A model generated the notes under the pieces. It had not been told where the DNA came from. It worked only from the letters and a program-made list of their open reading frames with translations, and ran no database searches. Positions 34,814 through 43,566 of a stretch of 52,793 nt of DNA are shown piece by piece. The translations under genes and the position numbers were made by a program. The stretch comes from DTYU01 sp040757355 (GTDB lineage Bacteria > Bacillota > Desulfotomaculia > Desulfotomaculales > Ammonificaceae). Each line of letters starts with the position of its first letter. The stretch's first letter is position 1. The stretch lies in contig JBFLWY010000018.1 of the NCBI GenBank assembly GCA_040757355.1, positions 1 to 52,793 of the forward strand, read 5' to 3'.

Positions 34814-35411
34814 TTATTTCTTGACCGGATTGGCTGTTATCCTGCCGGGAGCGGCCACCATATGGATCCTGTGGAAACTCCTTGCGTTTGTCGACGGTTT
34901 TGCCGGAAGACTGGTAGCTTATATTACACCGTATAAAATTCCGGGCCTCGGTGTTTTGGTAACGTTACTGCTAATTGTCTTAGTAGGAATATTTGCTACT
35001 AATGTTATCGGCCGCAGCCTTCTGGCTCTATGGGAACGGATAGTCTTCCGGATACCGCTGGTCAACACCATTTACCGGGCCGCCAAGGAAATCGTGGAGA
35101 CCTTCGGCGAAAATACGAAACAGGTATTCCGGCAGGTGGTACTGGTGCGGTTTCCGCGCCGGGATACCTGGGCCGTTGGCTTTGTTGTAGGTGAAGCAGG
35201 TGAAGGGCTTAACAATAAGGCCGGCCAGGAACTGGTAAAGGTGCTCGTTCCACACGTACCGCTGCCGATGTCCGGGTTCCTGCTTTTCGTACCTAGAGAG
35301 GAACTGATTTACCTAGACATACCGGTGGAAGACGGACTGCGGTTGATCGTCTCCACCGGAATACTCGAACCCAATTCATTGCGGACGGCTTGGAATGAAA
35401 GGGAGAGGTAG
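34794..35411 (+). CDS. DUF502 membrane protein
   Basis: The 205-residue product has two N-terminal membrane helices (YFLTGLAVILPGAATIWILWKLL and LGVLVTLLLIVLVGIFATNVIG), then the DUF502 core RIPLVNTIYRAAKEIVETF, VVLVRFPRRDTWAVGFVVGE, VPHVPLPMSGFLLFVPREEL and a soluble C-terminus. The family is widespread; its role is unknown, with links to envelope stress proposed in some bacteria. GTG 34794 lies inside the end of the kinase gene, so translation is coupled. The MFS gene starts 11 bases after its stop. Confidence 0.9.
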   Translation: MKRNLRNYFLTGLAVILPGAATIWILWKLLAFVDGFAGRLVAYITPYKIPGLGVLVTLLLIVLVGIFATNVIGRSLLALWERIVFRIPLVNTIYRAAKEIVETFGENTKQVFRQVVLVRFPRRDTWAVGFVVGEAGEGLNNKAGQELVKVLVPHVPLPMSGFLLFVPREELIYLDIPVEDGLRLIVSTGILEPNSLRTAWNERER

Positions 35412-35422
35412 GTTGTTCTTAC

Positions 35423-36514
35423 TTGCCCGGCAAAAACTGGGGGCCGCTGATAAGCCCAATCTGGATCGGGTTTCTGCTGAACGCAGCGATAGAGTCCTCA
35501 CGGGTATTTATCCCGCTGTTAACCGTAGACCTCGGCGGCACCAACTTTGACGTTGGGTTGGTAGGTGCCGCAAACGGTATCGCTTACTTTGCCACGGCGT
35601 TGGTGATCGGACCTCAAGCGGATGTCTTCGGCAGGCTGCGCTTTGTAAGGTTAGGGCTTGCGGTCAGCGCCCTGGCTTTTTTGGGCCAACTGTTGGCCCG
35701 GGACGTCGTTAGCTTACTCGCGGTACGTACGGCGGTGGGGCTTGCCCTTGGGATCACCACCGGGTCGCTCGTGGTCTTTGCTTGCGAAAACCGGGGCGGG
35801 GTGGGGAAGTTCAGTTCCTTCAGTTCACTCGGCTGGATTTTCGGGGCGACGGCAGCGGCACTGATGAGGGAGTACCATCTTCTTTTTCTGTTCAGCTTTG
35901 TCGTTTGCACCATAGCGTTTCTCATTAGCCTCAAACTCGAGGAGTGGAACAATCTGCGCCTGTCACAAATGCCCCGGTCCCTGCCGGTTATCTGGCGCAA
36001 CCGTGCGGTTTACTTACCCTTTTTCTTAAGGCAACTCGGAGCATCAGCGGTATGGATTATTTTCCCGCTGTACCTCCAGGAACTTGGGGCGGACAGATTC
36101 TGGATCGGGATTGTGGGTACGGCAAACTACGCCGGGCAGGTTGTTCTGATGACTTTGGTCGAACGTTTTGCGGGGGTAGGACTCTTACGGTTAGGCCTGT
36201 TCTTGTCGGGCGTGGTTTTCTTGCTTTACACAGCGTTGGGTCATTTCATGCAGGTGATTCCGGTGCACGTCTTGCTTTCTGCGGCTTGGTCGACGCTTTA
36301 CATCGGAGCGCTGGTGTTGCTCCTGCGGTCGGGTGAAGCACGTGCCACCGCCACAGGAATCCTGGTGGCCAACATGAACCTCTGTTTGGCAACCGGGCCG
36401 TTTCTCGGTGGAGTGCTGTCCTCGTTATGGGGATACCACGCACCCATGTATGCGGCGGCAGCGCTGAGCTTTGCGGGCCTGTTGTGGGCCCCGCGGCGCG
36501 CGCCTCAGGGATAA
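35423..36514 (+). CDS. MFS transporter
   Basis: The 363-residue product is a major facilitator with about 11-12 helices. The first-half signature lies around DVGLVGAANGIAYFATALVIGPQADVFGRLRF, the loop 2-3 motif of the family. VRTAVGLALGITTGSLVVFAC follows, and FFLRQLGASAVWIIFPLYL opens the second half. TTG 35423 is preceded by AGGTAGG. It is probably the last gene of the polX-kinase-DUF502 run. The substrate cannot be told; multidrug- or sugar-type exporters are closest in layout. Confidence 0.85.
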   Translation: MPGKNWGPLISPIWIGFLLNAAIESSRVFIPLLTVDLGGTNFDVGLVGAANGIAYFATALVIGPQADVFGRLRFVRLGLAVSALAFLGQLLARDVVSLLAVRTAVGLALGITTGSLVVFACENRGGVGKFSSFSSLGWIFGATAAALMREYHLLFLFSFVVCTIAFLISLKLEEWNNLRLSQMPRSLPVIWRNRAVYLPFFLRQLGASAVWIIFPLYLQELGADRFWIGIVGTANYAGQVVLMTLVERFAGVGLLRLGLFLSGVVFLLYTALGHFMQVIPVHVLLSAAWSTLYIGALVLLLRSGEARATATGILVANMNLCLATGPFLGGVLSSLWGYHAPMYAAAALSFAGLLWAPRRAPQG

Positions 36515-36596
36515 CGGCAGCGGTGCTGAAAAGCAGAAAAGCAGGCCGGAATAAGCGTATCGTTTCCGGCATTTAAGGTACAGATATGTTTTTTTT

Positions 36597-36626
36597 GCCG
36601 GAAACGGCCTTCGGCCTTTTTCCGGC
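36597..36626 (+). terminator. Nested hairpin with U run after the MFS gene
   Basis: GCCGGAAA-C-GGCC, a TTC loop and GGCC-T-TTTTCCGGC pair almost completely, with the inner GGCC-TTC-GGCC followed by TTTTT. It lies 83 bases after the MFS stop. It could end that transcript, though T8 before the stem is also present and the outer stem is unusual. Confidence 0.5.
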
Positions 36627-36692
36627 CTACGAACTCAGAACTTTGAACTTTAAACTATTTTAGGAGAAGCGGTTTGAGGTGGAGAATTAGGT

Positions 36693-37541
36693 TTGTCTTA
36701 CATTTGGCTTGACGGGTCTCTTCTCCCGGTGGAGAAAACGCTGACTCGGCTCGAACGGGGTTTTTTATACGGTGACGGCCTTTTTGAAACGCTCCGGGTT
36801 TACGGCGGCCGACCCTTCATGCTTGCAGAACACATTTCAAGATTGACGGCGGGTGCGGCAGTGCTCGGCTTTGCCGAGGCCTTGAATCCAGATGATTTGA
36901 AGAGCGCCGTTGAACAAACAGTTTCCGCCAACGGTATTGAGGAAGGCAGCGTGCGCCTGACGGTCGCTAGGGGCAGGGGCCCGGGTCTTTATCCGGTGGA
37001 AACGGACCCGCCCACGGTCCTGGTCACGGTGCGGGCGGGAACACCTTATGCACCGGAGCTATACGCCCGCGGTTTTCGGGCGGTGCTGGTCTCCTTTCCG
37101 CGGAACGAGCGCTCTCCCTTGGTATTCGTAAAATCCCTGAACTTTCTGGAAAATATACTCGGCAAAAAGGAGGCCGTAGCCTCAGGCGCTGATGAAGGTT
37201 TGTTCCTCAATACGGCCGGTCATCTCTGCGAAGGGACAGTCAGCAACTTGTTTCTGCTCGAGCAGGACACCGTCTTAACACCGGCCGTCTCCAGCGGCCT
37301 TCTTCCAGGCATAACGCGGGCTATAGTGTTGCAGGTGGCCCGTGAAGCAGGTTTCCGGGTGGAAGAATGCGCGGTCCGGCCCGACCGGCTTTTCACCGCA
37401 AGCGAGGCTTTTCTAACAAACTCCCTCCTTGAAGTGATGCCGCTCGTAACCATCAGCGGCCGCCCGGTGGGCACCGGCCGGCCCGGACCGGCCGCGCAGT
37501 TACTCCGGGAGCAATACCGTAAGGCGGTTAAAAAGAACTAA
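36693..37541 (+). CDS. PLP-dependent class IV aminotransferase (PabC/IlvE/Dat type)
   Basis: The 282-residue product has the class IV fold. The PLP lysine is in FVKSLNFLENILGKKEA (about residue 150), the acidic residue in GHLCEGTVSNLFLL, and GLLPGITRAIVLQVA is the phosphate-binding part. Substrate class (aminodeoxychorismate lyase, branched-chain or D-amino-acid aminotransferase) cannot be settled by eye; the FLYGDGLFETLRVYGG opening is seen in PabC-like members. TTG 36693 follows GAGGTGGAG. The gene is flanked by repeats on both sides and is probably monocistronic. Confidence 0.85.
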   Translation: MSYIWLDGSLLPVEKTLTRLERGFLYGDGLFETLRVYGGRPFMLAEHISRLTAGAAVLGFAEALNPDDLKSAVEQTVSANGIEEGSVRLTVARGRGPGLYPVETDPPTVLVTVRAGTPYAPELYARGFRAVLVSFPRNERSPLVFVKSLNFLENILGKKEAVASGADEGLFLNTAGHLCEGTVSNLFLLEQDTVLTPAVSSGLLPGITRAIVLQVAREAGFRVEECAVRPDRLFTASEAFLTNSLLEVMPLVTISGRPVGTGRPGPAAQLLREQYRKAVKKN

Positions 37542-37603
37542 AAAGGGGACAGCCTACTTTTTATAGCGCAAAGGGACAGGCGAAAAAAGGGGGACAGTCC
37601 CCC
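37540..37603. repeat. REP-like cluster GGGGACAG with hairpin
   Basis: AAAAAGGGGACAGCC (37540-37554), AAGGGACAGGC (37571-37581) and the palindrome GGGGGACAGTCCCCC (37589-37603) lie directly after the aminotransferase stop. The words match the intergenic repeat at 21698 and 40115. The palindrome could also work as a transcription end, but no T run follows at once. Confidence 0.55.
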
Positions 37604-37684
37604 AAAAGTCTATTTCAATACTTCTGCTATTGTAATAGAAGTTTTTAAATTTTCCGCGCTTCGAGTAACCGCTTCAAGTACCTA

Positions 37685-37714
37685 CTCATAACCTGAGTTT
37701 ACGGAGGTTATGAG
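37685..37714 (+). promoter_or_regulatory. Perfect 10-base inverted repeat covering the ytaF ribosome site and start
   Basis: CTCATAACCT (37685-37694) and AGGTTATGAG (37705-37714) pair perfectly around a 10-base loop. The right arm contains most of the GGAGG ribosome site and the ATG start at 37710. A transcript beginning upstream would hide both. The same palindrome could instead be a protein operator. Confidence 0.6.
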
Positions 37715-38375
37715 GGGTGGAACGTTGGAACTGTTCGGTATACTGCTATTGGTTTTCGCCGCAAATCTTGACAATCTGGGGGTAGGTATATCCTTAGGGG
37801 CAAGAAGAATACGGGTACCTTTCCCGTCAAATCTGCTTATCGCAGTAACCACGAGTTCGGGCACACTGCTGACCCTCCTGGCGGGGAAATGGCTTGGCTC
37901 CTTTCTTTCGCTCCAGCATGCCAGGTATGCCGGGGCGATGATTATAATAGGTACCGGTGTGTGGGTCTTATATGGTGAACTGGTCCGCGCGGGAAAGAAG
38001 GCTGCTACAGGTAATTTGGCGGAAGAAGCAAATCAAATGCGGGCTTTGGATACAGCCGACCAGCGGCGGATAACGGCTCTTTTGACAGCGCCGCCCCTCG
38101 CCGATGCGGACTGCTCAGGCCACATCGACTTGAAGGAGGCGCTTCTCTTAGGCATTGCGCTAACCCTGAACAATTTTGCCGGGGGTTTTGGCGCCGGCAT
38201 CTTTGGTCTAAACCCCATACTGACTGCTTTTGGAGTTGCCTTTTTCAGCCTGCTCCTTCTCTGGCTGGGGATCAGATTGGGTCAAAACTGTATATCCCGC
38301 TGGTTGGGAGGTTGTGCCGGGCCGGCTGCAGGTTTATTGCTTGTGCTTTTGGGGATTCTCGAGATGGTAGTTTGA
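37710..38375 (+). CDS. ytaF: YtaF-type sporulation membrane protein (MntP-like)
   Basis: The 221-residue product has about six helices in two halves, each starting with an Asn/Asp-rich helix: LLLVFAANLDNLGVGISLGARRI and LLGIALTLNNFAGGFGAGIFGL. This layout is shared with the MntP/YtaF family. The central loop contains DADCSGHIDLKEALLLG, which is typical of YtaF and resembles a metal-binding loop. YtaF is linked to sporulation in Bacillus; a cation-transport role is inferred from the MntP resemblance. ATG 37710 is set by GGAGG, which lies in the stem described for 37685-37714. Confidence 0.85.
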   Translation: MRGGTLELFGILLLVFAANLDNLGVGISLGARRIRVPFPSNLLIAVTTSSGTLLTLLAGKWLGSFLSLQHARYAGAMIIIGTGVWVLYGELVRAGKKAATGNLAEEANQMRALDTADQRRITALLTAPPLADADCSGHIDLKEALLLGIALTLNNFAGGFGAGIFGLNPILTAFGVAFFSLLLLWLGIRLGQNCISRWLGGCAGPAAGLLLVLLGILEMVV

Positions 38376-38461
38376 TATGTTTGAAACTACGCTAAAAAGT
38401 TGCCGCGATTTGGCGTTTTTTCTTTTTTTCGGGGAAATCTATAGAAGGAGGTGGATGGACT

Positions 38462-39061
38462 GTGCGTTTCTTAAACATGTTTGTTACGGTCATCGTTGTG
38501 AGTCTGTTGTGTACAAGTGCGGCCGTGGCAAACGAGTACCGCCCGGAACCGAAGGAATATAAAGTAAGTTGTTACGGTAGTTATCTCTCCATACCGTATG
38601 ACGATTTTGCCATCTTAACCGGGAACTCGGCCGCATTGCGTTTCTACAGCCCGTACTTTCCGCCGCAAACCAAAACACTTACCATCACTGCGCCCAGCGA
38701 GCTTCCTGAACCCTTCGTTCAAAAGCTGGTGCAGCGCTGGGCCGGTAAAGCCGAATCGTTTATTCAAGACTACGGACGGAAGGGGTTCATGAACTGGGGG
38801 GCGCCTCCCTGGCAGGAATTGCTCCCGGTGAGGGACGGCCCGCGGGTTTCAGAAAGGGTCTGGTACAGCGTTGGCGGCGAAAAGGTTTTGCGGATATGGC
38901 ATGCTGAACTGCTGGAATTCCGGCGTGCACCTCTGCCGGGTTGGATCAACCGTTTGGGCGGCGTGGTATCCGGCCGGGCTTGTTATACAATCCGGGTCTA
39001 TTCCCCGGGCTATTACACTGCGGTCCTGGACTCTTATAAAGATGCTGTGTCGCAGCAATAA
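38462..39061 (+). CDS. Secreted protein of unknown function
   Basis: The 199-residue product opens with a signal peptide, MRFLNMFVTVIVVSLLCTSAAVANE, so it should be exported. The rest is a Tyr/Trp/Pro-rich globular domain with segments LTITAPSELPEPFVQKLVQRWAG, FMNWGAPPWQELLPVRDG and CYTIRVYSPGYYTAVLDSYKDA. I do not recognise a family. The GTG start at 38462 follows AGAAGGAGGTGGATGG, a strong ribosome site. It lies about 86 bases after ytaF and 26 before splB, so it may be transcribed with splB in sporulation, though no sporulation promoter could be placed. Confidence 0.75.
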   Translation: MRFLNMFVTVIVVSLLCTSAAVANEYRPEPKEYKVSCYGSYLSIPYDDFAILTGNSAALRFYSPYFPPQTKTLTITAPSELPEPFVQKLVQRWAGKAESFIQDYGRKGFMNWGAPPWQELLPVRDGPRVSERVWYSVGGEKVLRIWHAELLEFRRAPLPGWINRLGGVVSGRACYTIRVYSPGYYTAVLDSYKDAVSQQ

Positions 39062-39087
39062 CTCTACTCTAAGACCCGGGTGATAAA

Positions 39088-40101
39088 GTGCCGTCCTTTG
39101 TCCCAAAGCTGGTGCTGATTCAAAAGTCGGCTCTCGAATACCCGCTCGGCCGGGACCTCAAGAAGCGGTTTGAAAACCGCGGAATAGAGCTTTTAGTCTA
39201 CGAAAAGAGAGTCCCGCCGTTGCCGCGAGCGTCTTTCGGTGAAAGGTTCCAGCTTGGCAAGCGTACGTTGGCGGTTTCCGTCCGGCAGGCACGGGAGTTT
39301 CAAAGCTGCAGGCCGTCCGCACATTACCAGTTGCCCCTGGTTTCGGGATGCCCCGGCTATTGCGAGTACTGTTATCTAAATACCAACCTCGGGCAAAGCC
39401 CGTACGTAAAGGTTTATGTCAACGTAGATGAAATTCTCCATAGGGCGGCGGCGTATACTGAGCAGCGCCGGCCGGACCGGACCGTTTTCGAAGGCGCCGC
39501 CACATCGGATCCTGTTGCGGTGGAAGGATGGACCGGAGCGTTGCTGAGGGCGGTTGAGTTTTTTGCGCTCCTTCCCGGCGCAGAGTTCCGGTTCGTCACT
39601 AAATACACCGACGTCGAGAGCCTGCTGGGCGCAAGGCACAGCGGCAAAACAACCGTTAGGTTCAGCATTAACTGCGAATCGATAATGAACAAGTTTGAGA
39701 GAGGCGTCCCGCGGCTGCGCTCCCGTTTGGAAGCCGCAAAAGAAACGGCAGGAGCCGGGTACCCGCTGGGCTTCTTGATTGCACCCATTTTTGCGCTGGA
39801 TGGGTGGCGCCGGGAATACGAGAAACTGTTGCTGACAGTTAAAAGGAACATACCCGAAGACACTCCCCTCACCTTTGAGCTTATCACCCACCGGTTCACC
39901 GATAGGGCAAGGAAGATTATCAGACAGGCTTATCCGGGTACAAACGTCCCCCTCGACGACAAAGACCGGGTTTTCAAATTCGGCCAGTTCGGCTACGGCA
40001 AGTATGTTTATCCGCAAGAATTAATGGAAGAGCTAAAGGAGTTTTTTCAAACAAGGATAAATGAACTTTTTCCCCTCGCGACTATACTGTACTTTGTTTG
40101 A
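39088..40101 (+). CDS. splB: Spore photoproduct lyase, with Ala in place of the expected H-donor Cys
   Basis: SplB is a radical SAM enzyme that reverses the 5-thyminyl-5,6-dihydrothymine UV lesion at spore germination. The 337-residue product has the cluster motif CPGYCEYC (Cys 88, 92, 95) followed by Tyr96, as in SplB, and family segments YVKVYVNVDEIL, FRFVTKYTDVESLL, PLGFLIAPIF and FELITHRFTDRA. The Bacillus motif EASCTSD, whose Cys141 donates hydrogen, reads EGAATSD here (Ala138). A Cys not present in the Bacillus protein sits at 196 in SINCES. The start is GTG 39088. Family assignment is firm; the consequence of the change is inference. Confidence 0.92.
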   Translation: MPSFVPKLVLIQKSALEYPLGRDLKKRFENRGIELLVYEKRVPPLPRASFGERFQLGKRTLAVSVRQAREFQSCRPSAHYQLPLVSGCPGYCEYCYLNTNLGQSPYVKVYVNVDEILHRAAAYTEQRRPDRTVFEGAATSDPVAVEGWTGALLRAVEFFALLPGAEFRFVTKYTDVESLLGARHSGKTTVRFSINCESIMNKFERGVPRLRSRLEAAKETAGAGYPLGFLIAPIFALDGWRREYEKLLLTVKRNIPEDTPLTFELITHRFTDRARKIIRQAYPGTNVPLDDKDRVFKFGQFGYGKYVYPQELMEELKEFFQTRINELFPLATILYFV

Positions 40102-40114
40102 AAATGCGGACAGT

Positions 40115-40129
40115 AAAAAGGGGACAGGC
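40115..40129 (+). repeat. REP-like word AAAAAGGGGACAGGC
   Basis: This is an exact match to 21698-21712 and lies 13 bases after the splB stop. It is the third site of this word family in the window and always lies just after or between genes. Confidence 0.6.
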
Positions 40130-40261
40130 TGTTTTCTTTAACTCCGGTAAAAGGGGGTGCTCTTCCGGGTTAGTACGTTTCGTTGACCGGTCGTGAGGTT
40201 TTGTGTTACGATTTTCCCGTAAGTTCCCTGTGGAATTAATCAAAAAGCGGAGGCTGTCAGC

Positions 40262-41470
40262 TTGCTTTTTACCACTCTGACGGTGGCTGTGGCCCGCGAA
40301 AAAATGATCAAACGATTAAAGGACCTGCCTGTGGAAGAAATACCTTTGCTTACCGCATACGGGCGAGTGCTGGCCGAGGACGTACGCGCCGTGGAAGATG
40401 TTCCGGACTTTGACCGTTCAACAATGGACGGTTTCGCGGTGCGTGCCGCCGACACCTTCGGTGCATCGGAGGGACTGCCGGCTTATCTTATCGTCGCAGG
40501 CGAGGTCTTGATGGGCAAGCCCCCCGGTGGCGCATTAAAGCAGGGTGAAGCCTGGCGGATTCCAACCGGCGGGATGCTCCCGGATGGAGCTGACGCGGTG
40601 GTAATGGTTGAATACGTCGAGGATGCCGGGTCGGATACAGTGGCTGTCCTGAGACCGGTGGCACCAGGGGAAAACGTCGTGCGGCGCGGGGATGATGTGC
40701 GGGCAGGCGCCGTTGTTGCGCATGCGGGGAAGCGCCTGCGCCCCCAGGACATCGGGCTGCTGGCCGCCTGCGGTGTAGCGCGTGCCCGGGTGCGCAAGCG
40801 CCCCATCGTCGCTATCATCGGCACGGGAGATGAGGTTGTCAGTGTCGAAACCACCCCCGCTCCGGGGCAGGTGCGGGACGTGAACACACCCTCCCTGGCA
40901 GCAGCGGTCGAGGCCGCGGGCGGAGTCCCGGTCGTTTTCGGCACGGTGCCGGATGAACTGCCGGTAATCCAGGAGATCTTGGCCCAGGCGGTTGGGGAAT
41001 GTGAAATGGTGCTGCTGTCCGGCGGCAGTTCAGTGGGGGTCCGGGATTTAACCCTGCGGGCGATCATGTCGCTTCCAGGGGCAGAGGTACTTTTCCACGG
41101 GTTGGCGGTTAAGCCCGGGAAACCGACCGTCGGGGCGGTGGTAGACGGGAAAGCGGTCTTCGGCCTGCCCGGCCACCCGGTTTCCGCGCTTGTGGTGTTC
41201 GAGTTTCTGGTAAGGCCGTTTCTTGAACCGGAACTGCCGAACCGGCCGGTCCTTCGCGTTCGGCTCGGGCGGTCTGTCCGGTCCTCCCCGGGCAGGGAGG
41301 ATTATGTCAGGGTCCGGCTGGTAACTAAGGACGGCGAACTTATCGCAGAACCCATTCTTGGGAAGTCCGGCCTCATCGCAACGCTTGCCCGGGCTGACGG
41401 GCTTGTACGCTTGCCCATTGATGCTGCAGGAGCAGAAGCCGGAGAGCTGGTCGATCTCTTTCTCATCTAA
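40262..41470 (+). CDS. moeA: Molybdopterin molybdenumtransferase MoeA
   Basis: MoeA inserts molybdate or tungstate into adenylated molybdopterin to give active cofactor. The 402-residue product contains the family's VPDFDRSTMDGFAVRAADT, WRIPTGGMLPDGADAVVMVEY, VRRGDDVRAGAV, the MogA-like domain IIGTGDEVV...GQVRDVNTPSL, and LSGGSSVGVRDLT...GLAVKPGKPTV...FGLPGHPVSALV. It is complete. TTG 40262 follows GCGGAGGCTG. It leads a cluster with a second moeA, moaC and mogA. Two MoeA proteins in one genome often divide Mo and W use, which is only a suggestion here. Confidence 0.95.
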   Translation: MLFTTLTVAVAREKMIKRLKDLPVEEIPLLTAYGRVLAEDVRAVEDVPDFDRSTMDGFAVRAADTFGASEGLPAYLIVAGEVLMGKPPGGALKQGEAWRIPTGGMLPDGADAVVMVEYVEDAGSDTVAVLRPVAPGENVVRRGDDVRAGAVVAHAGKRLRPQDIGLLAACGVARARVRKRPIVAIIGTGDEVVSVETTPAPGQVRDVNTPSLAAAVEAAGGVPVVFGTVPDELPVIQEILAQAVGECEMVLLSGGSSVGVRDLTLRAIMSLPGAEVLFHGLAVKPGKPTVGAVVDGKAVFGLPGHPVSALVVFEFLVRPFLEPELPNRPVLRVRLGRSVRSSPGREDYVRVRLVTKDGELIAEPILGKSGLIATLARADGLVRLPIDAAGAEAGELVDLFLI

Positions 41471-41585
41471 CCGACACCCAAATACGAGGTTTAATTCCCG
41501 GACCAAGTTCGGACGGTTCCTTAAGTATGTATTAAGATGCTGTCAAGGAGTTCAAGCTGTTTGGTTCCGGGTTAAGGAGATAGTT

Positions 41586-43511
41586 ATGAAACGGGAGATT
41601 TTTCTCGCAGAAAAACCACTCGAAGAAGCTAAAACGGGATACATCGAGTTTTTGAGGAACCTTGGAGCGCTGGGCCCCGGTCCGGTAAAAAACGTTCCCG
41701 TAAAGGAATCCTGCGGCCTGGTTACTGCAGCGCCGGTCTTTGCGGCAGTATCACACCCGCATTTTCATGCAGCGGCAATGGACGGGTTTGCCGTCCGGGC
41801 GCAGCGTACCTTCGGCGCAACCGAACAGAACCCGCTTCGCCTGCGGGTCGGGGAAGAAGCGGTGCCGGTGGACACCGGCGATGTGCTCCCGGAGGGTTGC
41901 GATGCGGTAATCATGGTCGAAGATACGCATGAGGTTGAACCCGGCATAATAGAGATTACGGCGGCGGTCTTCCCGTACCAGCACGTCCGGGTGATGGGTG
42001 AAGATGTTGTTGCTACCGAGATGCTGCTGCCGGCGAATCACCTGATTCGCCCGGTGGATGTCGGGGCTATGATTGCTGGCGGCGTTGCCACCGTGCCCGT
42101 GAACCCGCAACCCAAAGTTGCGATAATCCCGACGGGGACCGAGGTGGTGGAGCCGGGTACCCCTTTAAAACCCGGAGATATAATCGAATTCAACTCACCG
42201 CTCCTCAGCGAAATGGTTCGCGAGTGGGGCGGTATTCCGGTACGTTACGGGATTGTTCCGGACGACTTTTCGGCTCTAAAGGAAGCCGTTATGCGTGCAG
42301 CGGCGGAATGCGACGTGGTGATTACCAATGCGGGTGCGTCAGCAGGGCGGGAGGACTTTACCGCATCGGTGGTTAGGGAGTGCGGGAGCATTTTCGCTCA
42401 CGGCGTAGCGATTAAACCCGGAAAGCCCGTGGTCCTCGGCCAAGTGGGGGAAAAGCCGTTTTTGGGCATCCCGGGGTACCCTGTTTCGGCCGTGCTGAAC
42501 GCGGAGCTTTTCGCCAAGCCGGTAATACTTGCAAAGCAGGGCCGCACCGCGCCGGACCGCGAGGAAATAAATGCTGTGCTTTCGAGACGGGTGGTTTCAC
42601 CCGCGGGGGTTGAGGAGTTCGTCCGCGTTAAGCTCGGGCGGATCGGAGAAAAAATTATCGCTACACCCCTCGGGCGTGGAGCAGGCCTGCTGTTGACCCT
42701 GGTCAGGGCGGACGGCATCCTGCGGGTACCCAGGTTTTCCGAGGGGTTCGAGGCCGGCAGCGTGGTACCGGTGGAACTCCTGCGTACCCGGCGAGAGATT
42801 GAGGAGACTGTCGTCGTCATTGGGAGTCACGACCTGGCACTTGATATCATCGCAAACTTCCTGCGTCTGAAATTCCCTGAAGCCACGCTCTCTTCCGCAC
42901 ACGTGGGCAGCCTGGGTGGGCTTCTGGCACTGAAACGAGGCGAAGCTCACCTTGCAGGGACACACCTATTGGACGAAGAGACCGGCGAATATAATATTTC
43001 TTATATAAAACGTTACCTCGAGTACCTGCCGGTAGTTCTGGTAAACCTCTCCTACCGCGAGCAGGGCTTCATCGTTGCTCCCGGCAACCCAAAGGGCGTC
43101 AGCACCTTTGCCGACCTGGTCCGGGAGGATGTCCGGTTCGTCAACCGGCAGCGCGGCGCAGGTACACGGGTGCTGTTGGATTTTCACCTCCGGCGACTGG
43201 GACTCGACCCGCAGCGCGTCGCGGGATACCAGCGGGAGGAATACACCCACCTGGCTGTGGCTGCGGCGGTGGCCGGCGGCACATCCGATGTCGGTCTGGG
43301 CATCAGGGCGGCGGCGACGGCACTCGGACTGGACTTTGTACCGGTGGCCGAAGAACGGTACGACCTCTGTTTCCTAAAACAGTACTGGGAAGGTAAAACG
43401 GGCGAGCGGCTGAGGGCCGTCATCGAAGACGCGGAATTTCAAGCGGCGGTGCTCGCCCGCGGGGGTTATGACCTCCGGGACTGCGGGCGGGTGGTTTATC
43501 AGCAAGGATGA
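41586..43511 (+). CDS. moeA: MoeA fused to a C-terminal periplasmic-binding-protein-like domain
   Basis: The 641-residue product has a full MoeA part (residues 1 to about 410), with HPHFHAAAMDGFAVRAQRT, PVDTGDVLPEGCDAVIMVEDT, IPTGTEVVEPG, NAGASAGREDF and GIPGYPVSAVL. A PBP-like domain follows (about 415-641) with VVIGSHDLALDIIANFLRL, SSAHVGSLGGLLALKRGEAHLAGTHLLDE, FVNRQRGAGTRVLLDFHL and AVAGGTSDVGLGI. The fused domain probably binds an oxyanion and may report or supply Mo/W. ATG 41586 follows AAGGAGATAG. It lies 115 bases after the first moeA. Confidence 0.95.
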   Translation: MKREIFLAEKPLEEAKTGYIEFLRNLGALGPGPVKNVPVKESCGLVTAAPVFAAVSHPHFHAAAMDGFAVRAQRTFGATEQNPLRLRVGEEAVPVDTGDVLPEGCDAVIMVEDTHEVEPGIIEITAAVFPYQHVRVMGEDVVATEMLLPANHLIRPVDVGAMIAGGVATVPVNPQPKVAIIPTGTEVVEPGTPLKPGDIIEFNSPLLSEMVREWGGIPVRYGIVPDDFSALKEAVMRAAAECDVVITNAGASAGREDFTASVVRECGSIFAHGVAIKPGKPVVLGQVGEKPFLGIPGYPVSAVLNAELFAKPVILAKQGRTAPDREEINAVLSRRVVSPAGVEEFVRVKLGRIGEKIIATPLGRGAGLLLTLVRADGILRVPRFSEGFEAGSVVPVELLRTRREIEETVVVIGSHDLALDIIANFLRLKFPEATLSSAHVGSLGGLLALKRGEAHLAGTHLLDEETGEYNISYIKRYLEYLPVVLVNLSYREQGFIVAPGNPKGVSTFADLVREDVRFVNRQRGAGTRVLLDFHLRRLGLDPQRVAGYQREEYTHLAVAAAVAGGTSDVGLGIRAAATALGLDFVPVAEERYDLCFLKQYWEGKTGERLRAVIEDAEFQAAVLARGGYDLRDCGRVVYQQG

Positions 43512-43566
43512 AGGCGGAAGGATGAGGGATAACAAATATATATTTCCTCTTTCGGAGGGACGAGTA

